A stretch of 64,000 nt of DNA, from contig CBDDRB010000033.1 of NCBI GenBank assembly GCA_965232965.1, positions 186,001-250,000 on the forward strand. Direction: 5' to 3'. The position numbers and the translations under genes were made by a program. Below the pieces are notes generated by a model that was given only the letters and a program-made list of their open reading frames with translations, did not search any database and was not told the DNA's origin. Position 1 is the stretch's first letter. Every line of letters begins with the position of its first letter. The DNA comes from Palsa-1315 sp965232965 (GTDB lineage Bacteria > Nitrospirota > Nitrospiria > Nitrospirales > Nitrospiraceae). Positions 25,416 through 32,506 of this stretch are shown in pieces.

Positions 25416-26072
25416 TTAAGTTGTTCCCCCAGCTAGTTCAGACTCATCGAACGGCTCGATACCGATCCCGGTTAACTTGCTCGCCGTCGCAACATTCGTG
25501 GCGGCCTTTCCGAGAAAAGCCCGTATCGTGCCGCGTTCAACGATCACACGGGCTCGTCGTTCTTCTCGGTACACAAAGATATGCCGGATGGCTCGTGCCG
25601 GAGCCGGGGACAGTGCGTTGACGATATAGGCTTCGAGATCCTGGCTGTAACGAACGAGACAGATGGTGCGGGAAATCTGACTGGTAAACTGCGGGATAAG
25701 GGCCTTGCACACCTTCACTGGATCTTTTGTCGGATCACTATGCTTAATAGCGATTTTGACGAAATCGGCATGTTCCACGGTCGCAACCCGATGGACAGAG
25801 ATGCCGTGTTCACGAAGTGCCGGCAGGAGAACAGATTCGGCGATTTTCCTGAAAAAGTGCGCGCAGCGTTGAGAAAGTATCGGGTATTCTCCCCCATACT
25901 TAAAAACTGCAGCAGAGACCGAGTCGCGTATCTTGAGTGGATGGTCCTGATACCGTTTCGGAAGGAGGGCAAACGTATTGGATTCGTGCAACCACACCAG
26001 ATACGCATCTTTATCTGGGTAGGCACGAACAACCCGGCCTGCGACTAAATGTCCAATTGGAATCATGTCCAT
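25416..26072 (-). CDS. NusA-like protein lacking the N-terminal domain
   Basis: The product is 218 residues. It aligns by eye with NusA's RNA-binding core: an S1-like barrel (about 5-60, ending RDSVSAAVFKY), KH1 beginning ILSQRCAHFFRKIAESVLLP and continuing HRVATVEHADFVKIAIKHSD then PTKDPVKVCKAL, and KH2 YIVNALSPAPARAI to GKAATNVATASKLTGI. NusA has IDPVGACVGPKG at the KH1 loop; here it is KDPVKVCKALIPQF, so the GxxG RNA-contact loop is lost. The polymerase-binding N-terminal domain is absent (NusA is about 350-500 residues). It heads the operon that also encodes a NusG-like factor. The homology is confident; a transfer-specific antitermination role is inferred. Confidence 0.8.
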   Translation of the reverse strand: MDMIPIGHLVAGRVVRAYPDKDAYLVWLHESNTFALLPKRYQDHPLKIRDSVSAAVFKYGGEYPILSQRCAHFFRKIAESVLLPALREHGISVHRVATVEHADFVKIAIKHSDPTKDPVKVCKALIPQFTSQISRTICLVRYSQDLEAYIVNALSPAPARAIRHIFVYREERRARVIVERGTIRAFLGKAATNVATASKLTGIGIEPFDESELAGGTT

Positions 26073-26172
26073 AGATCGCCTATGCTATAGAGGTGATACG
26101 AGACAACCCCGACCCATCCAGTAAGTCATTTCAGAAAGTCTTGATGGTTCATTCTTGGACCGGATATCCCTT

Positions 26173-27336
26173 ATGAATGTACGGTCCCGCAGTTACTCCG
26201 CCCTTCCTGCTCCATTGAATTCACCCCAATACCTGCAAGTCGTCAGACAAGAGATACGGGTTTTGGCTCTAGCGGCCGGAGCAATTTTCCCCGTATTCCT
26301 GGTCGGGTGCTCCTCAATCTTCGTACCCATCAGCCTGGATTCGTTCTCTGAGCGGGTGACAGTCGAGCGAACCGAGGTCTTAGAACCACCTCAAATCGCA
26401 GTTGAACCCCATAGTGATGGGATGGGATGGACTGTCAGAGCTAGACAGCGAGTTCGGGAGCACCAGCGGATTGATCTGGCGGAACGGTGGAAGGGGAAAC
26501 GGTATGAGGCAAAGGGGAATATCGGGACTGTGGTCGCCGGTGCCCTCCTTTGCCCGGTCGGGGCACTCTATGGAACAGCCCTAGCGATCGGCCGGCCGGA
26601 TCGACCAAGCTGGGATTCGATCGAGGAGTACTGTTTGGGGATTGGGGGATTGGATCTCCCTGGACATCAAGATACGGAAACTCGGGTAGGACAGACCATT
26701 GATCATCGCGAGTACGAAACGATCCAGGGTATAGAGGACGCTCACGCACGCTTCTTATGGCACCTCCCTGGGAAAGACCCGATCGGAGTGGAAATTCCAG
26801 CCAAGAACCTTAACGAAGGAGTTGGATTCCGTCTCCGATGGTTGGCCGATACCATGGAACGCAACGGCATCCTGCTGAATCGAGCTACGGCAGGCTATGC
26901 CTCCATTGAAGTCGAAGGCAAAGATGCTGGACGGGGGTCCGTGAACCTCACGATCACTGGAGACCGGCTTGCCGCGGCGTCACGGCAGGGAAGCATTCGC
27001 ACTGCCCTTAGAACCACCTGGCCCAAAGAGATCCGTGTTCGGCTTGTGATGGAACATGATCGCGAGACACCAACGGCGATACAGCAACAGTTGCATGCCC
27101 GCGTCTCGAAAGCGCTTGCTGAAACAGGACTTGAGCTCGTGGTAAGAGAGGGTGAACTACAGAAGCTCACGAACCTCCAACAAACCCAGTTGCAACATCA
27201 ATACTCAGACCCGAGTCCTTCTATCGGTCGACTGACAGGAGCATCCGTGATCGTGATGATACGGCCGACCCTGGTAGGACGAGACGCCTACCAGGTGTAT
27301 GAGGAAATCGTCTCTGTGGAAACGGGACAGATCTAA
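26173..27336 (+). CDS. Lipoprotein truncated by an in-frame stop
   Basis: The product is 387 residues from the ATG at 26173, with a TTG start possible at 26155. The lipobox is AIFPVFLVGCSSIF. The middle holds a hydrophobic patch (IGTVVAGALLCPVGALYGT). The end, LTGASVIVMIRPT then SVETGQI, resembles CsgG/LpoB-type outer-membrane lipoproteins, which usually continue past the TG motif. After the TAA at 27334 the same frame runs on, AAGTIEDQAKNADRLIQSTA, to a TGA at 27463-27465 that overlaps the next start as ATGA. The ancestral gene thus ended at 27465 (about 430 residues). Confidence 0.7.
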   Translation: MNVRSRSYSALPAPLNSPQYLQVVRQEIRVLALAAGAIFPVFLVGCSSIFVPISLDSFSERVTVERTEVLEPPQIAVEPHSDGMGWTVRARQRVREHQRIDLAERWKGKRYEAKGNIGTVVAGALLCPVGALYGTALAIGRPDRPSWDSIEEYCLGIGGLDLPGHQDTETRVGQTIDHREYETIQGIEDAHARFLWHLPGKDPIGVEIPAKNLNEGVGFRLRWLADTMERNGILLNRATAGYASIEVEGKDAGRGSVNLTITGDRLAAASRQGSIRTALRTTWPKEIRVRLVMEHDRETPTAIQQQLHARVSKALAETGLELVVREGELQKLTNLQQTQLQHQYSDPSPSIGRLTGASVIVMIRPTLVGRDAYQVYEEIVSVETGQI

Positions 27337-27461
27337 GCGGCCGGTACGATTGAGGATCAGGCCAAGAATGCCGATCGACTGATTCAATCTACCGCGCAGG
27401 TGATCGTCGATCTGCTTCAGGCTCAAGCCGAAAATCGACGTGAAGGGTGGATGATTCGACC

Positions 27462-28583
27462 ATGAGCTCCACACGAATACCCTTTCTTATGATCGTGCTC
27501 TTTCTCACTGGTTGTTCCGGGCTAGTCCAGGAAACTAGCCAAGAAACCATCACGCCCTCCATTGAAGTGAGCCGGCGAGCCGAAGGCGCACCAACGGTCA
27601 ATATCTCCGCCGGAGAGGATGGATGGACCCTCTCAGCCCAACAGACTTATCGAGTCTTCATGGACCAGGAAGTCATTCAGGAGCAGCGGGTCAGGCGGTT
27701 TGTGTTCTGGCCACCCGCGATACTGCCAGGACTCATTCACTGCCCAATTAGCAGTTTACTGTATGCAATCAGTTTGGGACATGCCGGCGAGAAGGGCATG
27801 CGTTTTGGATGCCGGCGTTTGATCATGCAAGAGCCGTTAGCCGGAACAGGCGAAGTGCACTCTCATATCACGCATCGCGTCAGTACAGAAACGATTACTA
27901 AACCCCTTCAGAGCGGTCGACTCGAGGTCGGACATGCGAAGCGGGAGATACCTACCGTTTCAATTCCCCTCTCGGATCATGGACGAGCAATTGTGGGATA
28001 CGACGCCGTGTCGGCTAAAGACGGGAAGGAACCATTCAGGGGCAGAATCGTTGATGGGCAAACGGTTCTATGGTCAGGGCCCTGGCCAGCATCGAAACCA
28101 TCGTCTAGGGACCACGCAATAAAGGAACAAACAGCGGGAGGGCACCCGCCAGCGTGGCCAACTGGCACACGGATTCAAATTGGCACGATCCAGGCAACCA
28201 CACCGCAGATAGGAAATGAGGTCTCTCGCTCACTGATCGAGACATTGGTTGGCCTTGAGTTCTGTGTCCTGGCGCGTCCTGATATACGACATATTCTTCA
28301 TGACGAACTGCAACTCCACTTGGCAAACAGAGTGAGTGATGCGCATTCGATTCGTGCGGGCGAATGGCTCACAGCTACCGTACTGGTGAATGCGACAGTT
28401 CAAAGGACCGGCGCACCGCTGGAAACTTCGGTGTATTTTGTCGGAGCGGAATCAGGGCAAGAGTTGTATCGTGCAGACTTCAGGGAAGGACAGACCCAAG
28501 GAAGATCATTATCGGAATGGCTAGTAGATCGGCTCGAAAAAGATCGCGTTGGCCCTGGGAAAAAGAAATGTCGTCCGGAGTAA
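27462..28583 (+). CDS. Lipoprotein, paralogue of the upstream gene
   Basis: The product is 373 residues. The start at 27462 forms ATGA with the ancestral stop of the gene before it. The lipobox is MIVLFLTGCSGL. The arrangement parallels the upstream lipoprotein: SIEVSRRAEG, GEDGWTLSAQQTYRV, then a hydrophobic patch (PAILPGLIHCPISSLLYAIS). The shared pattern points to an old tandem duplication. The C-terminal half contains LTATVLVNATVQRTGAP and ESGQELYRADFREG, again of CsgG/LpoB-like look. Function is unknown; it is likely a periplasmic, outer-membrane-attached protein. Confidence 0.65.
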   Translation: MSSTRIPFLMIVLFLTGCSGLVQETSQETITPSIEVSRRAEGAPTVNISAGEDGWTLSAQQTYRVFMDQEVIQEQRVRRFVFWPPAILPGLIHCPISSLLYAISLGHAGEKGMRFGCRRLIMQEPLAGTGEVHSHITHRVSTETITKPLQSGRLEVGHAKREIPTVSIPLSDHGRAIVGYDAVSAKDGKEPFRGRIVDGQTVLWSGPWPASKPSSRDHAIKEQTAGGHPPAWPTGTRIQIGTIQATTPQIGNEVSRSLIETLVGLEFCVLARPDIRHILHDELQLHLANRVSDAHSIRAGEWLTATVLVNATVQRTGAPLETSVYFVGAESGQELYRADFREGQTQGRSLSEWLVDRLEKDRVGPGKKKCRPE

Positions 28584-28599
28584 ACATTTTGGCAGATAT

Positions 28600-28998
28600 C
28601 TAGCGCGGTGACTTCTGACTTACTTCGAGGACACAATCTCCATATATCAGGACATCACGCCCACCCACATTCGTTTCTAACGTACCCTTCGCAGCAAGCT
28701 TACCGAAGGTTCCCAGATGAGACTCCATTCTCACATTGACGATTGCTAGCCCATTTCCCTCCGCACAGTCCCGCTCCAATTCACGCAGAATATCACCAAT
28801 CTTCATTTCTGAAGCGACGCGTGACTGTCCTATAAGGGTCACGATTTGAGTTGACTTTATCTCCTGCCCTGGAATGGATGCGCCAACGAAGGAACCAATC
28901 CAATTCTTGCTTAACTTACCAGTTTCTGAAAAAGCCATGCCAACGGGAGTAAACAAGAAAACGATGACCATGTTCATGGCAAGTAAACGAGTATTCAT
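28600..28998 (-). CDS. Secreted hypothetical protein
   Basis: The product is 132 residues. The start at 28998 is taken because GGAGATGGGA lies just before it. The signal peptide (LAMNMVIVFLFTPVGMAFS) is clear. The mature domain includes IGDILRELERDCAEGNGLAI and GRDVLIYGDCVLEV, with two cysteines that may pair. It converges on the two-lipoprotein operon. No family was recognised. Confidence 0.6.
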   Translation of the reverse strand: MNTRLLAMNMVIVFLFTPVGMAFSETGKLSKNWIGSFVGASIPGQEIKSTQIVTLIGQSRVASEMKIGDILRELERDCAEGNGLAIVNVRMESHLGTFGKLAAKGTLETNVGGRDVLIYGDCVLEVSQKSPR

Positions 28999-29079
28999 AC
29001 CATTCCCATCTCCAATTACTTCTGACAATAACCGCGATCGTACACTTAGATCAGAGCAAGAAGACAGAACATCAAGAGC

Positions 29080-29196
29080 TTAGTCTTGAGGGGTATCGTA
29101 GGTGAGAATGTAGAGGTCGTCAATATCCTGATCGGTGAGTACATCACCCATTATCAGGTCTCTCAGATGACGGACAATTTTAGTTAACCAAGACAT
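29080..29196 (-). CDS. Possible 38-residue acidic protein
   Basis: A short frame starts inside the end of the preceding minus-strand gene (17-base overlap) and ends in the gap. It would encode MSWLTKIVRHLRDLI followed by an acidic tail with repeated Asp. The protein-like composition and coupling position favour it; the lack of a ribosome-binding site is against it. Confidence 0.25.
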   Translation of the reverse strand: MSWLTKIVRHLRDLIMGDVLTDQDIDDLYILTYDTPQD

Positions 29197-29572
29197 GTGG
29201 CCTGAGCAGATCTTCGTTTTTCTTATAGAAGTCTGTAATACCGAAATACACAGTCCTGGTTTCTCCCATCTGAAATCTCACTCTTCGCGCCAGAAATAAC
29301 AATTTGTTCTCAGTCTCGGTAAGCGAGTACGGCTCAGAGCAGGCCATCTCAGAAATTCGCGCACGAGGGTTCTTGCGACGGAACTCGGTGATGATGTTGT
29401 AGAGGTCTTGCTTGGTACACAGTCCCTTTCGTTCGGGCACTTCCAGGATAGCGACCATCTCCCACAGGTCGGAGATGGTCGCTTCTTCGATAGACGTGGT
29501 TTCGCGTTTGGGGCGATGATCGTTCATTGCTAATGCTGCTGAAGGTCTCTCATCAATCTTCAAAGGGGACAT
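29180..29572 (-). CDS. Hypothetical protein, possible partner of the MBL-fold hydrolase
   Basis: The product is 130 residues from 29572; an alternative ATG at 29527 gives 115. It overlaps the end of the hydrolase gene by 20 bases. The core is EEATISDLWEMVAILEVPER, then GLCTKQDLYNIITEFRRKNP, an all-helical pattern. I recall similar small proteins from Nitrospira, with no known function. It has no signal peptide, so it would be cytoplasmic while its neighbour is exported. Confidence 0.6.
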   Translation of the reverse strand: MSPLKIDERPSAALAMNDHRPKRETTSIEEATISDLWEMVAILEVPERKGLCTKQDLYNIITEFRRKNPRARISEMACSEPYSLTETENKLLFLARRVRFQMGETRTVYFGITDFYKKNEDLLRPHVLVN

Positions 29573-30803
29573 ATCTGGTATCGTATTTTGTACCGTCGGT
29601 GGTAATCACAATATTACCGCTGTCCGACGTGGAAAAGATTGCTTCCTTGTAGGCCTCATGCTCGATCCACTTATAAGGGCTCGTCCCCTGAGCATAGGTC
29701 AGCGGATGGGCCTCATGGTCAACCGTGAAGGTGGCAAGTCTCTCCACCACTTCTCCGCTTGGATGACCATGCTTACTGTGATAGCCCGCACTCGCAATTG
29801 CGATTTTGGGCCGGACAGCGGTTGCCCACTCATCACTGGTCGAGGTCGAACGAGAGCCATGATGTCCCATCTTGAGGATGTCGCTCTGCAACCAGTCAGA
29901 GGAGTACCGCTTCAAGATTGCGTCTTCGGTATCAAACGTCGCGTCTCCGGTTAGGATGGCCCTAAAGGTCCCGTACCGCACCATCAGCACGGTGCTCAGG
30001 GAGTTCTTAATGAAGTTGCTCGCTCCTCGCCTTGTGGTGGGAATGGCAGCCGCGAGGATATGAATCTTGGCGTCGCCGCAGGCTAACTTGGGATTCGGTT
30101 TGTCCTGCTTATCATAGTTCTTCTCATACAGGATCTGCTGACGACTCGCAGGAATCGTATGCAGCCAAGAGACAAACTTGTCGTCGAAATCCTCTTCATC
30201 TCCTGTTCGTAATAGCTGTTTAACGGTCACACCACGGAGGATGTCTGGCAAAAAATTGTAGTGATCAAGATCTGGATGCGTGACGACAAGAGCCGTCAGT
30301 GTCCTTTCGCCTCGGTCGAGAACCCCAAGAAGGTACGCTCGTACATCATCCCGTGAGCCGTGTGCGCTGGACCCCACATCGATCAAGATTCTGTTCCCGT
30401 TCGGACAGACCAGGAGAGTGGAATCGCCTTGACCCACATCGATGAAATGAATCTCAAGAGGTTTCTTTGTGGTTGAAAGAGGGGCGATAAAACCGGGAGA
30501 GGTTGGCCCTGCATCAGCAACATTAACAAACCGCGTCCACGCCTTGTGCACATACCCCTTCCGTTGGGCACCAAGGCGAACCCAGTACCAATTGGGCACC
30601 TCACCCAGATATTCAATCTGTTTCCCACGTTCGAGCTTCCCGATGGCCGTAGACTTCGACGTCGGCTTTTCACGAATCGGAACTGAACTGGCGACTCGAT
30701 CGGAGGGCGTGATCGTGGAGGCCTCACTATGTATTGCAGAGACACCTGCCAGGAGGATTGTCCACAACAAGAAGGACAATAGTTTTACAGTTTTGCGTTC
30801 CAT
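29553..30803 (-). CDS. Exported ComEC-like metallo-beta-lactamase-fold hydrolase with SH3 domain
   Basis: The product is 416 residues with a signal peptide (LLSFLLWTILLAGVSAIHS). Residues about 38-92 form a bacterial SH3 domain (SSVPIREKPTSKSTAIGKLE, then NWYWVRLG), usual for cell-wall binding. From about 112 comes an MBL hydrolase of the ComEC/Rec2 C-terminal type: IHFIDVGQGDSTLLV, VVTHPDLDHYNFLP (metal ligands), LTGDAT and LKMGHHGSRSTS. Such domains cleave DNA or phosphoesters. It overlaps its neighbours on both sides, so the PilZ gene, this gene and the 130-residue gene form an operon. Confidence 0.85.
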   Translation of the reverse strand: MERKTVKLLSFLLWTILLAGVSAIHSEASTITPSDRVASSVPIREKPTSKSTAIGKLERGKQIEYLGEVPNWYWVRLGAQRKGYVHKAWTRFVNVADAGPTSPGFIAPLSTTKKPLEIHFIDVGQGDSTLLVCPNGNRILIDVGSSAHGSRDDVRAYLLGVLDRGERTLTALVVTHPDLDHYNFLPDILRGVTVKQLLRTGDEEDFDDKFVSWLHTIPASRQQILYEKNYDKQDKPNPKLACGDAKIHILAAAIPTTRRGASNFIKNSLSTVLMVRYGTFRAILTGDATFDTEDAILKRYSSDWLQSDILKMGHHGSRSTSTSDEWATAVRPKIAIASAGYHSKHGHPSGEVVERLATFTVDHEAHPLTYAQGTSPYKWIEHEAYKEAIFSTSDSGNIVITTDGTKYDTRYVPFED

Positions 30804-31144
30804 GAACCCTCCATCTGTGACTGGTTGAGTGGTTCTCGCACCAATCGCATCACATAATGCTGAAGCCGGGCATGGGTATGCGGTTCGATCATGAGATTCT
30901 CAACCGCAAACTCCTGCCCTCTCGACCACCGCACCACCGCTTCAGGCACTTCGATGCGTTGCTCATTCGTGAGGGTGACGGTCAACGAGAGTGTTTCCCC
31001 TGGTCGCATGGGGAGGTCTCCCGCGATCCGCCAACCGGAGCACGAGAGATTCCAGACCATGCCTTTGCCTTGAAATGGCCCAGCGTTATAGGTCACGGAG
31101 CACTGAACGGGAAAGCGACGGTAGGGACGAATCATAAATGACAT
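30785..31144 (-). CDS. Single-domain PilZ protein
   Basis: The product is 119 residues from the ATG at 31144 (an alternative at 31135); an upstream extension was rejected because it is Pro/Arg-rich and lacks a ribosome-binding site. The PilZ pattern is present: IRPYRRFPVQCSVTY (the RxxxR switch, here in a slightly altered form) and GMVWNLSCSGWRIAGD (D/NxSxxG). PilZ proteins bind cyclic di-GMP. The first motif has YRRFPV where typical proteins have RRxxR, so ligand binding is probable but not sure. It overlaps the hydrolase gene by 19 bases. Confidence 0.78.
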   Translation of the reverse strand: MSFMIRPYRRFPVQCSVTYNAGPFQGKGMVWNLSCSGWRIAGDLPMRPGETLSLTVTLTNEQRIEVPEAVVRWSRGQEFAVENLMIEPHTHARLQHYVMRLVREPLNQSQMEGSWNAKL

Positions 31145-31200
31145 GGGGCTCCGCAGAGGTTCGTTATTGGTAGGAGCCAACGAGCAAACCTGGCAAGGGT

Positions 31201-31683
31201 CTAGGTACGACTGCCCTGCGGGTTCATGTCGAGCGCGACTCGGTCGTGCTTGGGGAGCGTGGCCTCCAGTTGGGAGACCCGCTGCACGATTTTTCGAGCC
31301 ATCGATTCGCCCTGGCGACTGAGCCGCAGGCACAGGGAACGGTCGTCATGGATTGCGCGTTGCTTGGTTATCCAGCGCTTGCGGACCAGGTCGTTGATGA
31401 CCACACCCAGAGTCGGCGGCTGGACACCCAATGCGGCAGACGTGTCTTTCAGCTTGGCATCTTGATGTCGATGCAGATAGAGGATCACCCCCGCTTGGAG
31501 CGGCGTCACCCGGATCGGCTCCAAGCTTCTTCGGAAGTCGCCGTGCAACTGCAGCACCAGTTCCAGCAGCGTGAAGCATGTCTCCTTTTGGCCATTGTGC
31601 TTGGCAACGGGCATGGTGATGTGTCCGTTTCCAGGGTGCATTTTAGGTGGGTCGCTCACGAGGCGCAAGGGCCGAGTGGGCAC
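31201..31683 (-). CDS. MarR-family transcriptional regulator
   Basis: The product is about 160 residues from a GTG at 31683; ATG starts at 31641 or 31614 would also keep the domain. The winged helix is clear: VTPLQAGVILYLHRHQDAKL, KDTSAALGVQPPTLGVVIND, LVRKRWITKQRAIHDDRSLC and LRLSRQGESMARKI. MarR proteins bind DNA as dimers and often respond to small ligands. It may control the neighbouring PilZ/hydrolase genes. No palindromic operator was noticed. Confidence 0.82.
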   Translation of the reverse strand: MPTRPLRLVSDPPKMHPGNGHITMPVAKHNGQKETCFTLLELVLQLHGDFRRSLEPIRVTPLQAGVILYLHRHQDAKLKDTSAALGVQPPTLGVVINDLVRKRWITKQRAIHDDRSLCLRLSRQGESMARKIVQRVSQLEATLPKHDRVALDMNPQGSRT

Positions 31684-31762
31684 ATATGGTATTTCAATGG
31701 TTGGTTTGCCCCACCACGATCAGCTCCTTGATCTTGTCAGAGTCTGCCTGGGTGAAGATTTG

Positions 31763-32026
31763 TCAGTCTTGATCCTCACTGGCATATCCGCCACGATGCG
31801 GCTTGTCAGCATTCCGTATTTTCTCTTGTCCGAGGATTTCCTGCTCAGCCTGAAGCCAGTCATCAAGAGGACCTTGACGGACGCGTCGTTCGTAGTGTTC
31901 GTAGGCTCGTGTGGCGATCCGCTCGTGGAGAGGTGCCGACACGGAAGGTGTGCAAACACCCGGTTTAGTTCGGCGGGCGGGCCTCTGGCGCGTCGTCTTC
32001 GATGTGGCTGGCTTCTTCGATTTCAT
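31763..32026 (-). CDS. DUF2934 protein
   Basis: The product is 87 residues with GGGAGGG before the ATG. A basic disordered start (MKSKKPATSKTTRQRPARR) precedes the DUF2934 core HERIATRAYEHYERRVRQG and LDDWLQAEQEILG. The family is small, helical and of unknown function. I associate it with Nitrospira and some other environmental bacteria, and it is one reason for the host guess. Confidence 0.8.
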   Translation of the reverse strand: MKSKKPATSKTTRQRPARRTKPGVCTPSVSAPLHERIATRAYEHYERRVRQGPLDDWLQAEQEILGQEKIRNADKPHRGGYASEDQD

Positions 32027-32506
32027 GGCTTCCCTCCCATGTCATCCATCACGAATCAGATCGGTGACGGGAAAGCTAGACCGTCCGTAAGGAGGTGTCA
32101 AGGTTCTCAGATGCGGTTGGGATCGCGAGAGTGACCATTGCTGTCGCCCCTTGTCCATAAAGGCTTCTCAGGTTTTTATAGACGTTCAGGACGAGACGAA
32201 GTGAGGGGAGTTGGTGATGAGTCTTGTTCCGTTCCGTGCGAGCCCACCGGTTCGAGTGTTTCTACTCCCGATTTTATTCCCGATTCCAGATCTCACCCAA
32301 TCTCACATACCCGTACAGACAGATCTACCCATCGTTTCAATGCGAACGTCGCTTACGGTCTCACTCCGTCCCACTCTATCGCTATCTGTACTGATCGCCT
32401 TTTAAAGGCGAGGTTCCCCAGAAGGGACTTGAGCCGACCTTCTACATGACTTGCAGTGGCTACCTTCGTCGAGAGGAGGTGGCAACATTCGATGACTGTA
32501 TTCAAC
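32027..32506. other. Gene-free stretch at the end of the tra operon
   Basis: About 480 bases with no credible gene. A perfect palindrome TCGCCTTT-T-AAAGGCGA lies at 32395-32411, about 95 bases downstream of traG, and could help stop transcription, though the following T-run is poor. Confidence 0.35.

Noticed and set aside
32395..32411. Palindrome after traG as an intrinsic terminator
   Set aside because: Stem is good but no proper T-run follows on the minus strand and it is about 95 bases from the stop codon.
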